Below the pieces are notes generated by a model. The model did no database searches. It was not told the origin of the DNA and saw only the letters and a list, made by a program, of their open reading frames with translations. 64,000 nt of DNA from JAVBLK01 sp031553565 (GTDB lineage Bacteria; Bacillota; Clostridia; Christensenellales; DUVY01), in contig JAVBLK010000037.1 in the NCBI GenBank assembly GCA_031553565.1, positions 6,634 to 70,633 of the forward strand, given 5' to 3'. Positions 1 through 8,114 of the stretch are shown one piece after another. Positions within the stretch are counted from its first letter, which is position 1. Each line of letters starts with the position of its first letter. Position numbers and translations under genes: made by a program.

Positions 1-369
1 CCGCTGTTTTATTCTACGGACATTTTTCTTTGAGCGGGCGTGCGCAAGACCCGTCAAAAGAAAGTTGTCCGGCCAAAAAAGAAAGTTAGGATGACTAGAA
101 AAGGAAAATGGCGTTCCGGGTTTAATACCTCGCGGCTTGCCGCGTTCCTTGATCAGCCGCATGCTTCCTGTAATACTCCGCTGCTTTAAGCGGAGATATT
201 TATTTAAAGTTTACTTGCAATATTTATGCTGTTTATACGCTTGGCGGGTGTTTCCTTCAAGCGTATTTTTGTTTCAGTGCGATTTTTTCAAGCTGCTATT
301 AAGCTCCATTGTATGCGCTCAGGGCAAGGTGCGGAAAATTTGCGCCTTGACAGGCGCGGGGCATCCCAT
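1..369. other. Spacer without a recognised gene
   Basis: No reading frame here has a ribosome binding site and a plausible protein. Two short perfect hairpins are visible: CGCGGC-TT-GCCGCG at 131-144 and CTCCGCT-6 nt-AGCGGAG at 176-195. The second is followed by AT-rich DNA without a clear T-run. The end of a gene lying outside the window cannot be excluded. Confidence 0.5.
342..357 (-). terminator. Weak terminator-like hairpin after the cysteine-rich gene
   Basis: GCGCCT-4 nt-AGGCGC is a 6-bp perfect stem 13 nt past the stop of the cysteine-rich gene. On the minus strand it is followed by AAATTTTCC. The T-run is short, so termination may be weak. Confidence 0.35.
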
Positions 370-594
370 TTACCGCAAGCAATTATTACTGCAGCGGCAG
401 CAAACGCACCGGTCCCTCCCGCAATTATCCTCTGTAATACAGATACCGCCGCGGCGGTTTTGGCAATGGCTCTCAAGCCCGTTGCACTTTTGAAACGGCG
501 TGCGGAACTTATTCTCTGCCCCCCTGCAATCGTTGCTGCCACCGCAGTTGTTGCAGAAATTATTGCAGCCGCGGCCAAAATTAAAGAAACACAT
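370..594 (-). CDS. Small cysteine-rich protein, 74 aa, unknown function
   Basis: I do not recognise a family. The 74 residues contain 14 cysteines (positions 2, 10, 14, 17, 23, 37, 44, 52, 58, 63, 65, 66, 68, 72) and many Asn and Gly, with motifs such as CNNFCNNC near the start and CVCCRC near the end. There is no signal peptide or membrane segment. The ATG at 594 follows GAGAGGTAA at good Shine-Dalgarno distance, which favours this frame over the overlapping frames on both strands. Cysteine spacing of this kind could bind metal or form disulfides; a spore-coat or metallothionein-like role is only a guess. The gene stands alone, divergent from the coiled-coil gene at 822. Confidence 0.62.
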   Translation of the reverse strand: MCFFNFGRGCNNFCNNCGGSNDCRGAENKFRTPFQKCNGLESHCQNRRGGICITEDNCGRDRCVCCRCSNNCLR

Positions 595-762
595 ATTATC
601 TTACCTCTCGTTTTTTTCCATACTTGTCCTGTGTAAAACAGACCGGTATGTAACCGCCCGAAAAAAAAGCAGGGGCATATGCATCATAGTATGGATAAAA
701 GAAAGATGTTGTGACAACGGCGGCAGATTCCGGTCACTGTATTCTTTCGCTGTGCACACTGT

Positions 763-791
763 TTGTCATACAAAAAAATGTGTGGTATACT
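763..791 (+). promoter_or_regulatory. Sigma-70 promoter of the coiled-coil gene
   Basis: TTGTCA (763-768), 17-nt spacer, TATACT (786-791). Predicted transcription start is near 798, leaving a short leader with GGAG at 809-812 before the ATG at 822. This places the start well downstream of the longest open frame. Confidence 0.75.
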
Positions 792-821
792 TTTACAATA
801 GCATTTACGGAGAAAACTTTT

Positions 822-1325
822 ATGTCAGAAACTACAGACGATTTTGACGCGGACGTAACCGGCACAGTCATTTTGCCCGGAGGCGCGGAAAACGCGGGCA
901 ATAAAAACGGCAAGGAAAAGAAAAAGGGCGCAATTTCGCGCTTTCGCGCTTTCCTTTTTAACCGCGGCGCGGAAAAAACCTTCCAAAAGGAGAACGCGGC
1001 GGCCTTGCCCGTAAACGGCGAAAAAGCCGCCAAGGAAACGCGTAAGCTGAACGAATACCTGGACGCGATCGAAACCCAGCTGGACAAAATGGACGAGCAG
1101 AACAAAATACTGCTTTTCCACCTTTCGACCGTCAAGGAAAACAACGAGGCGCTCTTGAATCAGGTGACGGTATTGAGTAAGAACAACGACCTGCTGTTTC
1201 AGCAGTTCCAGGCCTCGAAAAAACGTGAAAAGCTGGCCAAGACCGTAGCGGTCATTTCCTCTGTATTAGGCATAGGCTTTATAATATTCAGGGCGATCAT
1301 GTGGCTGTTGGGCAAGGGCTTTTAA
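822..1325 (+). CDS. Coiled-coil protein with C-terminal membrane anchor
   Basis: A 167-aa protein of unrecognised family. Residues 1-35 are acidic then Lys rich, residues about 70-140 form a predicted coiled coil (regular Leu/Ile/Asn heptads such as LNEYLDAIETQLDKMDEQNK), and residues about 142-162 are a single hydrophobic helix (VAVISSVLGIGFIIFRAIMW). It has no N-terminal signal, so it is probably tail-anchored with the coiled coil in the cytoplasm. The start at 822 is fixed by the promoter at 763-791 and GGAG at 809; the longer frame from 711 would begin upstream of the promoter. It is monocistronic. Confidence 0.7.
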   Translation: MSETTDDFDADVTGTVILPGGAENAGNKNGKEKKKGAISRFRAFLFNRGAEKTFQKENAAALPVNGEKAAKETRKLNEYLDAIETQLDKMDEQNKILLFHLSTVKENNEALLNQVTVLSKNNDLLFQQFQASKKREKLAKTVAVISSVLGIGFIIFRAIMWLLGKGF

Positions 1326-1371
1326 AGGCTTTCATCTTTTCTTTTGGCAAGACTGCGTTAAGCCGCCAGTC

Positions 1372-1399
1372 AAAAAAAAGACGCGGCTTTGCCGCATCT
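1372..1399 (-). terminator. Rho-independent terminator of nrdG
   Basis: On the minus strand a 9-bp stem (AGATGCGGC / GCCGCGTCT, one T-G pair) with an AAA loop is followed by a run of eight T. It lies about 60 nt past the nrdG stop and also faces the end of the coiled-coil gene. Confidence 0.85.
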
Positions 1400-1458
1400 T
1401 ACTGAAAATAATAATCAATTTGCATTTTTTAACGAATCACGATTGCCAGCGAATGCCG

Positions 1459-2145
1459 TTACACTCCCCTGACAATAACTTTTTGTACGTATTTTTTCGC
1501 GGTGTCCGCGGCCTCGTCAAAGAATTTTTTATCGTGCGCCAGGTACTTCATCCCGATTATTTTATCATTGGAACGGTGGTGCTGATATTGCTGCAGCGCG
1601 TATTGCCTGGCCCCCGAAATCGTTTTTGCGATTTCCTCTATGTCTGAAACGCCAAGCTGCGGGATGCACGTCGTCCTGAATTCGTAATCGATACCGCTCC
1701 CCATTATTATCCTGATACTCTCTTTAAGCGCCGCCGCATCCGCGTCCACGCACGCCGCTGTCCGGTATTTATTAAACGGCGCTTTTATGTCCATTGCGAT
1801 AAAATCAAGCAATTCTTTTCCAAGAAGCTCTTTTATCACGCCGGGATACGCGCCGTTTGTGTCCAGTTTGATAAGGTAACCCATTTCCTTGACCTCGGAC
1901 ATCATTTCGGCAAGCCCTTTTTGCATGCAGACCTCGCCGCCCGAAAAGACGACCGCGTCCAGCTGCTCCCGCCGCCGGTATAAAAAATCCAGTATTTCGT
2001 TGTTATCTAAGGATTCCTGCTGCGAAAGCAAGCCCCGGTTATGGCAGTACCAGCAGTCATAATTGCAGCCTGTGGAAAACAATACCGCGGCGATCTTGCC
2101 CGGATAATCTACAAATGAATTCTTGGACATTCCTCCGATTTGCAC
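1459..2145 (-). CDS. nrdG: Anaerobic ribonucleotide reductase activating protein (radical SAM)
   Basis: This 228-aa radical SAM enzyme should install the glycyl radical on NrdD, using S-adenosylmethionine and a 4Fe-4S cluster. The cluster motif CxxxCxxC is at C27, C31 and C34 (GCNYDCWYCHN), followed by the FSGGE-type motif VVFSGGEVCM and the N-terminal signature IGGMSKNSFVDYPGKIA typical of the NrdG2 subgroup. The start is GTG at 2145: CAGGAG lies 9 nt upstream and the family normally begins M-x-I-G-G. An ATG at 2130 has GGAGG only 1 nt away and is less likely. nrdD lies upstream on the same strand, but a 370-nt spacer holding two repeat elements separates them. Confidence 0.93.
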   Translation of the reverse strand: MQIGGMSKNSFVDYPGKIAAVLFSTGCNYDCWYCHNRGLLSQQESLDNNEILDFLYRRREQLDAVVFSGGEVCMQKGLAEMMSEVKEMGYLIKLDTNGAYPGVIKELLGKELLDFIAMDIKAPFNKYRTAACVDADAAALKESIRIIMGSGIDYEFRTTCIPQLGVSDIEEIAKTISGARQYALQQYQHHRSNDKIIGMKYLAHDKKFFDEAADTAKKYVQKVIVRGV

Positions 2146-2165
2146 TGCGCTTCGCTCCTGTAAAG

Positions 2166-2335
2166 ATTAAGGAAGCGATGAATAAATGAGATCAATTTAG
2201 AGCAAGTATTTTTTAGCCCTGAAAATGACTTGTTTGCGACGCAAATAGTAGAACTACTTGCTAAGTAAAGAAGGCATTTTCAGGCAAAAAAGACGCGGCT
2301 ATAAATTATATCGAATTATTCAGCGCTTCCTTAAT
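2166..2335 (+). repeat. Family-1 inverted-repeat element, copy A
   Basis: A full-length ~170-bp copy. Terminal inverted repeats begin ATTAAGGAAGCG and match 17 of 18 bases at the other end (last bases at 2335). The interior has the family core: TTTAGAGCAAGTATTTTT, then GCAAATAGTAGAACTA, then TTTTCAGGC and AAAAGACGC. It has no coding capacity. It sits between the nrdG start and the nrdD 3' element. Directly after it is CCCCC followed by a nine-G run (2337-2350). Confidence 0.85.
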
Positions 2336-2385
2336 GCCCCCGGGGGGGGGTTCCCCTAGGGGCAATAATTAATAACTCTTTTCTT

Positions 2386-2523
2386 CCCTGACGGATAATA
2401 AGGGCATAGATGCAAGGCAGCGGCGCGAAACAGGGTTCTTGCAGCCCGGAGCTGTATCGAAATACGCGGAGGGGGTGCAAGGTTCCTGTTTCGCGACGAT
2501 CCCGCCGCATATATGCCCTTATT
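2386..2523 (-). repeat. Family-3 hairpin element overlapping the nrdD stop codon
   Basis: Perfect 12-bp outer arms AATAAGGGCATA (2397-2408) and its complement (2512-2523); the right arm contains the nrdD TAA stop at 2519-2521. Inside, on the nrdD-sense strand, CGCGAAACAGG pairs with CCTGTTTCGCG and CTTGCA with TGCAAG, and the tip is GTAT-TTCG-ATAC, a UUCG tetraloop. The whole ~127 nt can fold as one long hairpin in the nrdD 3' UTR. Related copies follow rpsR at 51676-52010. Confidence 0.75.
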
Positions 2524-4654
2524 TGATGTTGACGTAAGTCTTTGGCTTTGACGCGATAACCTTGCTGCCCTCGGCGCCGCTGGTCTTGAACTTGACGCGC
2601 TCCTTGTACTCTTCCTTCTTGCCCAGATTATAGTTCTGTACTGGCCTTAAATATCCGGTCACGCGGCTCCATACCTCTGCGGTTTTGCCGCAGGACGGGC
2701 AATCGAAATGCTCGCCGGCGACATAACCGTGGTCGGGGCAGATCGAGAATGTCGGAGTGATCGAAATATAGGGCATCTTGCTCATTTCAAAGGTCTTCTT
2801 GATGATCGCCTTGCAGGTCCCGATATCGTCGACCCTTTCGCCTAAGTAAAGGTGCTGGACCGTCCCGCCGGTGTAAAGTGATTGCAGCTCGTCCTGTAAT
2901 TCAATGACCTCGAAAATATCGTCGGTAAAATTAACGGGCACCTGCGTCGAGTTGGTGTAATACGGCTCATCCTTGCCGCTGGCGATAATGGACGGGAAAC
3001 GCTTTCTGTCAAGGCGCGCCAAACGGTAGCTGGTGCCTTCGGCGGGAGTGGCCTCCAGGTTGTACATATGGCCGGTCTCTGTCTGGAATTCCACCATAAC
3101 GCCGCGTAAGTAGTTCATTACTTTGAGGGCGAATTCAAGCCCTTCCTTTGTCGTGATATCCTTGCCGATAAAGTTTAAGAGCGCCTCGTTCATGCCGACG
3201 ATGCCGATCGTGTTGAAGTGATTGGCCCAGTACTGGCCGGTACGCGTTTTCACGTCGCGCAAAAAGTGGCACGCGTAAGGGTAAAGACCCTTGCCGGACT
3301 GCTCCTCGACGATCTTGCGCTTGATTTCTAATGAGGTCTTGGCCGTTACAGCCAGTTTCTTCAGCCTTGTGAAAAATTCTTCTTCGGTCTTTGCCAAAAA
3401 CCCTATGCGCGGCAGGTTGATAGTGACGACGCCGATACTGCCCGTAAGCGGGTTAGAGCCGAACAGTCCGCCGCCGCGTTTTCTAAGCTCGGTAACGTCC
3501 AGCCGCAGCCGGCAGCACATCGAAACCGCGTCCTCAGGGTTAAGATCGCTGTTGACATAATTGGCGAAATACGGGATGCCGTACTTTGCCGTCATGCCCA
3601 TGACCGAGTCGACCACAGGGCTGTCCCACTCGAAATCCTTTGTCACGTTGATCGTGGGGATCGGGAACGTGAATACGCGCCCTTTTGCGTCGCCCTCGAT
3701 CATGACCTCGCAAAAGGCCATATTGAACATATCCATCTCGGCCTGGAACTGGCCGTAGGTATACTCGGTGTATTCGCCGCCGACTATTACAGGCTCGTCC
3801 TTTAAGGTCTTGGGCACCTTGATATCCAGCGTTACGTTGGAGAACGGGCACTGGAAGCCCACCCTGGTCGGCACGTTGATGTTAAAGACGAATTCCTGCA
3901 AACACTGCTTGACCTGCTTGAAGGTCATGTTATCCAACCGGATGAACGGCGCAAGGAACGTGTCAAAGCTGCTCCATGCCTGCGCGCCGGCCGTCTCGCC
4001 CTGCGTGGTGAACGTTGCGTTGACGACTTGTCCCAAAAAGCTGCGCATATGCTTGGCAGGCTTACTCTCTACCTTGCCCGACACGCCGCCGAAGCCGTCG
4101 CGAAGCAGCTGGCGAAGATCCCAGCCCGCGCAATACGGGCCGAAAAACCCAAGGTCATGCAGGTGGATATCGCCGCCCTCGTGCGCATCGCGGACGTCCG
4201 ACGGATAGATCTCGTGCAGCCAGTATTTCTTGGTGAAAGCCTCGCGCACATAGTTGTTGAGGCCGTTGACCGACTTCTGCATATTGGCGTTTTCCTGGAT
4301 GCTCCAGTCCTTGTCGGCAAGGTATTCGCCGAACATATCGATGGTCGCGCCGATCAGCGCGTTGATGTCGCGCGCGCCCTTCCTCTTTTCACGGTAAAGT
4401 ATATAGGCCTTCGCGGTCCTTGCGTGCCCGTTGTTGATCAGCACGGTCTCGACGATGTCCTGTATGTCCTCGACCTGAGGACGGCGGTCAACAAACCTTT
4501 TTTGCAGCTCCGCCACAACCTCGTCCGAAAGCTTCTCGGCCAAATGCTTGTCCGAGCCGCCGACAGCAACCGCCGCCTTGTAAATTGCCTCTGTGATCTT
4601 CTCCTGTCTGAACAGTTCGACTCTGCCGTCGCGTTTCAGGATTTCCATAACCAT
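2519..4654 (-). CDS. nrdD: Anaerobic ribonucleoside-triphosphate reductase
   Basis: A 711-aa class III reductase making dNTPs from NTPs with formate under anoxia. Residues 1-95 are an ATP-cone (allosteric) domain (EILKRDGRVELFRQEKI). The C-terminus has zinc-binding cysteines (CPDHG and CPSCG) and the glycyl radical motif RVTGY at about residue 667, followed by NYNLGKKEEYKER. The start chosen is ATG 4654, with AAGG 8 nt upstream. The longer frame to 4762 runs through the promoter and NrdR boxes and is rejected. The stop codon is embedded in a structured repeat. No aerobic reductase is seen in this window, although the enzyme is typical of strict anaerobes. Confidence 0.96.
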   Translation of the reverse strand: MVMEILKRDGRVELFRQEKITEAIYKAAVAVGGSDKHLAEKLSDEVVAELQKRFVDRRPQVEDIQDIVETVLINNGHARTAKAYILYREKRKGARDINALIGATIDMFGEYLADKDWSIQENANMQKSVNGLNNYVREAFTKKYWLHEIYPSDVRDAHEGGDIHLHDLGFFGPYCAGWDLRQLLRDGFGGVSGKVESKPAKHMRSFLGQVVNATFTTQGETAGAQAWSSFDTFLAPFIRLDNMTFKQVKQCLQEFVFNINVPTRVGFQCPFSNVTLDIKVPKTLKDEPVIVGGEYTEYTYGQFQAEMDMFNMAFCEVMIEGDAKGRVFTFPIPTINVTKDFEWDSPVVDSVMGMTAKYGIPYFANYVNSDLNPEDAVSMCCRLRLDVTELRKRGGGLFGSNPLTGSIGVVTINLPRIGFLAKTEEEFFTRLKKLAVTAKTSLEIKRKIVEEQSGKGLYPYACHFLRDVKTRTGQYWANHFNTIGIVGMNEALLNFIGKDITTKEGLEFALKVMNYLRGVMVEFQTETGHMYNLEATPAEGTSYRLARLDRKRFPSIIASGKDEPYYTNSTQVPVNFTDDIFEVIELQDELQSLYTGGTVQHLYLGERVDDIGTCKAIIKKTFEMSKMPYISITPTFSICPDHGYVAGEHFDCPSCGKTAEVWSRVTGYLRPVQNYNLGKKEEYKERVKFKTSGAEGSKVIASKPKTYVNIK

Positions 4655-4732
4655 AATCAGTACCTTACCTTTTGTAGTATTACTATTTTTTTCCCGAAGG
4701 CCGTTAATCAAGAGCCGTAAGGGAGCATACAC

Positions 4733-4762
4733 ATAATACCACACCACTATATATAGTGTCAA
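4733..4762 (-). promoter_or_regulatory. nrdD promoter
   Basis: On the minus strand, TTGACA (4762-4757), an 18-nt spacer and TATTAT (4738-4733). The predicted leader to the ATG at 4654 is about 70 nt. The -35 region overlaps the first NrdR box. Confidence 0.85.
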
Positions 4763-4789
4763 GCGTTTTATTTAGAACTATATATAGAT
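4745..4789. promoter_or_regulatory. Two tandem NrdR boxes
   Basis: Box 1 is the perfect palindrome CACTATATATAGTG (4745-4758); box 2 is AACTATATATAGAT (4776-4789). Their centres are 31 bp apart, about three helical turns, as is usual for paired NrdR operators in front of ribonucleotide reductase genes. Box 1 overlaps the -35 element, so ATP/dATP-loaded NrdR would repress nrdD. No nrdR gene is in the window. Confidence 0.88.
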
Positions 4790-4800
4790 ATTCGCGGGCG

Positions 4801-5058
4801 GGTCTAACTCGCTGTTTTCATATAAAATCGTTATTTTTATATGAAAACTGCTCCTACAACCCCCCGCGTGCCCCCTGGGGGACCGAAAAAAAATCGTAGA
4901 TTTTTTTTGTCCCATTAAAGGCTTTCAATGGGGGCTAGCTCGCAATTTTGACTTATCTCTGAATGATATAAATCAAAACCGCTCCTACGCCCCCCTTGAG
5001 ACGACGGCTAATGCCGCCGCTCTTTTTTTGGGGTGCTTATTTTTTCGGCTTACCTTGC
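4801..5058. other. Structured spacer upstream of nrdD
   Basis: No gene seen. A 14-bp perfect hairpin occurs at 4814-4848 (arms beginning GTTTTCATATAAAA, 7-nt loop). CCCCCTGGGGG lies near 4870, and AAAAAAATC-GTA-GATTTTTTT near 4887-4907. A motif of the form GCTCCTAC followed by a C-run occurs twice (about 4850 and 4981), each preceded by a related GGGNCTANCTCGC sequence about 50 nt earlier, suggesting an imperfect direct duplication. Confidence 0.5.
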
Positions 5059-6738
5059 CTAAAACTTATTCAGCTTCTTTTTGATGTCGTTGACCGCCTT
5101 GTCTATTTTGTCTTTATCGGAAGCGGCGGAGGTCTTCTTTTTGGCTGATATCGAGGTGTTCTTAGCTGACGTATTGTTTTTTGAGGTCGATGGCGACGAT
5201 CTTGACGCGGATGCGCCTGTTGTCTTTTTCCCGGTTGTTTGCTTTGCGCCCGGCTCGTACTGCGGGGCGATCCTAAAGGAATCCGCGGGCGCGGAGGATC
5301 TTACGTCCGTCCCCGCCGCGTTCAGCGCGTTTACCGCAGCGTTCCTTTTTACGCCGGCCTTCCCCGTTCTGCCAGCCTTAATGCAAAAGAGCAGTATGAA
5401 AATAATCACCACTATGCCGCCGCCTATCGTTATCCACGAGAGCGGCTCGATAGTTTCGGTTTGCTCGATTTTTACCGTGCCGTACATCAGCTGTTTGTTG
5501 TTTACGGAAAGTAAGATCGTACCCACTTTGTCCGTCCTTATTATATTATCGGCCTTAACGCCGTAATTATCAGTCAGCCGCGCCAAGGTTTCCGTATGAG
5601 GATGTTTATAATTGTTTCCTTCTTGATTGGAACTGACGACTGCAAGAACGCCGTCGTTTTTATTTGCAGCTGTAACATCCTTCTTCGCCAGCGGCATAAC
5701 CACGTCTAAATAGCCCTCGCTGGTGGAAGTGCTGCTGCCGTGATGGCCCAGCTTTATAACGTCCGCCTTTTTCCCAAAGCTGTCGCGCGTATATTCGGCG
5801 GCAAACCGCGCCTCGCCCTCGGCCTCGCTGTCGCCCGTAAACATAAACCGCTTGCCCTGATAGTCAAGCGAAATGATCGGCGAGTAGTCGTTGACATTGT
5901 TCCAGCCGCCCTTTGTCGGCGCGTAAAAAGTGACAAGGTAGTCGCTGTTTGCTCCGTCGTATTTTCCGTCGCCGTTCACGTCGCCTAAAATATCCATTTT
6001 AGAGTTCTTGTACATCGTGGTGCCGTCGTCTAATTTAGTGATATTGTTCCCGCCGGAGGCCTTGAACGGCTCTGCGTTTTTTGTCGCATCCGTGACATAG
6101 ACCTCGGCTTCGCCCGCGTACATAGCGGCGATCGCGTTCTTATATGATACTGTGTCCTTGTTCCATTTCTGATTGGCCGCTACGTTATCCCAAAGTCCCT
6201 GTAATCCGGTCTTTGACAGCGCGGGATCGATATAGCCTTTGTTTGTCGCTACCTGGTCGGGACGGTATATCCTGCCGCCTGATTTTACCGGAAACCTTTT
6301 TATAATGTCGTCAAAGCCGCCGCAGTGGTCGTCGTCGCTGTGCGTAAGTATCGCGTAATCAAAATTCTTGATATCGGGCAGGCTGCTTTCCATATATGTA
6401 AAGAACTTTTCCTTCTGGTTATCCTTGCCGCCGTCGATAAGCATATTTTTTCCGTCCGGCAGCTCGATAACGCAGGCGTCGCCCTGCCCCACGTCCACAT
6501 AATGCACCTTCAGGCTGCCGGCGCTAAGGTCGCCCGCCGTCGCCGCGCTGCCGTCCTGCTTCTTTAAATTCGCCACGTCCGCGGTGCCGTACTTTGCAAT
6601 ATTCAGCATCCTGTCGATATCCGTACGGAAAAAATAGACCGACGCGCCGTACGCGACCAGCACCAGTACAAAAATGACCAGCTTTATGCGGAACGCTTTC
6701 TGTTTTGCGGTACTCCCGCCCGTTTTAGTTTTCGCCAT
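5059..6738 (-). CDS. Membrane-anchored ComEC-type metallo-beta-lactamase fold protein
   Basis: A 559-aa protein. Residues 20-37 are a membrane helix. Residues about 76-420 are a metallo-hydrolase domain related to the C-terminal domain of ComEC: VHYVDVGQGDAC at 78-89, NMLIDGG, and the metal motif HSDDDH at 133-138 followed by CGG. A second hydrophobic segment (ITIGGGIVVIIFILLF) is at about residue 435-455. The C-terminal ~100 residues are low complexity and rich in Ser, Thr, Ala and Lys. A DVNGDGKYDG stretch resembles an EF-hand calcium loop. The ATG at 6738 follows GAGGGAAGG. The ComEC channel domain is absent, so DNA uptake is not implied; a secreted or surface hydrolase is likelier. It lies 26 nt downstream of the patatin gene, probably co-transcribed. 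Confidence 0.8.
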   Translation of the reverse strand: MAKTKTGGSTAKQKAFRIKLVIFVLVLVAYGASVYFFRTDIDRMLNIAKYGTADVANLKKQDGSAATAGDLSAGSLKVHYVDVGQGDACVIELPDGKNMLIDGGKDNQKEKFFTYMESSLPDIKNFDYAILTHSDDDHCGGFDDIIKRFPVKSGGRIYRPDQVATNKGYIDPALSKTGLQGLWDNVAANQKWNKDTVSYKNAIAAMYAGEAEVYVTDATKNAEPFKASGGNNITKLDDGTTMYKNSKMDILGDVNGDGKYDGANSDYLVTFYAPTKGGWNNVNDYSPIISLDYQGKRFMFTGDSEAEGEARFAAEYTRDSFGKKADVIKLGHHGSSTSTSEGYLDVVMPLAKKDVTAANKNDGVLAVVSSNQEGNNYKHPHTETLARLTDNYGVKADNIIRTDKVGTILLSVNNKQLMYGTVKIEQTETIEPLSWITIGGGIVVIIFILLFCIKAGRTGKAGVKRNAAVNALNAAGTDVRSSAPADSFRIAPQYEPGAKQTTGKKTTGASASRSSPSTSKNNTSAKNTSISAKKKTSAASDKDKIDKAVNDIKKKLNKF

Positions 6739-6764
6739 TACCTTCCCTCAATTTTTGCCCGGTG

Positions 6765-7712
6765 TTATTCCGTTTCTTTCTGCTTAGCCCTTACCTTGCG
6801 CACCGCGCCCGCCCCGAGGGCCTCGTCCCAGTCCTTTATAAGCTGCACCGTCACGCGCTTATCGAAAAGCTTCAGTATCTCGGGCATGGCTTCCTTTGCG
6901 GCGCGGTAACCCTCGGCGATCATTTCGCGATAGCCGTCCTTACTGGTTGATTTATATTTCCTGGTATCGGGAAATAGAACGATATCGGAATTGATAATGC
7001 CGGTTTTTCCGTTGCCGGTAATGCTCATCCGCATTGCCGCCTTGAATACGTCCATCGTTTTTAAGGAGTCCGTACCGATCCCGCGGCCGCTGTTGACCTC
7101 GACCGACACGACAAAATCCGCGCCCATTTCCCGCACTACGTCGGCGGGCAGCACGTTCTTTATACCGCCGTCGATCAGATGCTTGTCATCCCAAATCACC
7201 GGCTTGAAAATGCCGGGCACGCAGCAGCTGGCCGAGACCGCGCGCGCCACGCTGCCGCGGTCCAAATGCACCTCCTGACCCGTCACCAGGTCGCACGCAA
7301 CTGCGACAAAGGGGATTTTAAGGTCGGAAAACATAGCGTCGCCGATAAAGTCGCGCATTATACCCTCGATATTCGACGGGTTGGAGGTCGAAAAAATAAA
7401 GGTGCTGTCACGAACGTCCTCGACCTTTAGGCCCTCGCCCGCGGCCTCGATCTCCGGAAGCGGCAGGCCGTAGGAATAGAGCGCGCCGACAATACTGCCG
7501 GCGCTGGTGCCCGCGATCATATCGAAATTAAGCCCTGCCTCGGAAAACGCTTTCAGCGCGCCGATATGCGCAAACCCGCGCGCGCCGCCGCCCGACAGGG
7601 CAAGCCCGATCCGCGGCTTCCTTGTCGGCAGGTTGGCCTGCACATACGCCGCGCGTTTCTTTACCTTCTCGGCAAGCCGGAGTTCCTTGTCTTTACGAAA
7701 GAAAAATGCCAT
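6765..7712 (-). CDS. Patatin-like phospholipase (RssA/YchK type)
   Basis: A 315-aa serine acyl hydrolase of the patatin family. It shows the oxyanion motif GGGARGFAHIG, the nucleophile elbow GTSAGS, and DGGIKNVLPADV with the catalytic Asp of the Ser-Asp dyad. There is no signal peptide. The start chosen is ATG 7712 (MAFFFRKDKELR). A strong promoter ends only 7 nt upstream, so the mRNA is probably leaderless; ATG 7721 lies inside the -10 box and the 7763 start is upstream of the promoter. The substrate is unknown. The metallo-hydrolase gene follows on the same strand. Confidence 0.86.
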   Translation of the reverse strand: MAFFFRKDKELRLAEKVKKRAAYVQANLPTRKPRIGLALSGGGARGFAHIGALKAFSEAGLNFDMIAGTSAGSIVGALYSYGLPLPEIEAAGEGLKVEDVRDSTFIFSTSNPSNIEGIMRDFIGDAMFSDLKIPFVAVACDLVTGQEVHLDRGSVARAVSASCCVPGIFKPVIWDDKHLIDGGIKNVLPADVVREMGADFVVSVEVNSGRGIGTDSLKTMDVFKAAMRMSITGNGKTGIINSDIVLFPDTRKYKSTSKDGYREMIAEGYRAAKEAMPEILKLFDKRVTVQLIKDWDEALGAGAVRKVRAKQKETE

Positions 7713-7719
7713 AGGAGTC

Positions 7720-7748
7720 ATTATAGCATTTCCATAAAGAGTATGCAA
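7720..7748 (-). promoter_or_regulatory. Promoter placed for a leaderless patatin mRNA
   Basis: On the minus strand TTGCAT (7748-7743), 17-nt spacer, TATAAT (7725-7720). The predicted start of transcription (about 7713) is one base before the ATG at 7712. No Shine-Dalgarno precedes that codon. Confidence 0.72.
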
Positions 7749-7811
7749 AAGTCTGAGCGGCATATATACGCGGCAGGAACTGATTTCCGGTAAATCCCCC
7801 CCAAAAAAAAG

Positions 7812-7972
7812 TATAGTAAATCAACTTTAAAACCAGTTTCAGGTTCGAGCAGATATTTGAGGATAAAACGGATAAAAGCGGAGCCTTTATTAGAAATAAA
7901 GGCGAGCAGTTTATACCGTTTTATACCAAATAGATACCGAAGATGAGCTGGTTTAAAAGTTAGTTTACTATA
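7812..7972. repeat. Family-2 palindromic element, full-length copy
   Basis: A 161-bp nested palindrome. The outer 25-bp arms (7812-7836 and 7948-7972), starting TATAGTAAAT, match at 22 of 25 positions. Inside are a second inverted pair around GGATAAAACGG / CCGTTTTATACC and a central hairpin GCCTTTATT-AGA-AATAAAGGC. It has no coding capacity. It occupies most of the spacer between the patatin gene and the small membrane protein gene. A deleted derivative lies at 15692-15745. Confidence 0.75.
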
Positions 7973-8114
7973 ATATACAAAAGTAAGTTCCCCGGAGGAA
8001 GCCAAAAGCAAAAAGGCAACCGGGAAAACTGCGCGCGGGGTCAAAATGCCCACGGCGAACATAAGATGATATTGATGCGGTTTTTTCCGTATTAATTTTG
8101 GGGGGAAAGAAATC

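Noticed and set aside
226..636. Plus-strand frame over the cysteine-rich gene
   Set aside because: It has no ribosome site, and its Ala/Val repeats look like the antisense of Cys/Asn/Gly codons. The minus-strand frame has a strong Shine-Dalgarno.
711..821. Longer N-terminus for the coiled-coil gene
   Set aside because: The added 37 codons span the -35 and -10 boxes. The ATG at 822 has GGAG at proper spacing.
4655..4762. Longer N-terminus for nrdD
   Set aside because: The extension would start upstream of the nrdD promoter and overlap NrdR box 1. The ATG at 4654 has a Shine-Dalgarno and matches the start of the ATP-cone.
7721..8062. 113-aa minus-strand frame
   Set aside because: It runs through the family-2 palindrome, has no ribosome site, and its end overlaps the patatin promoter.
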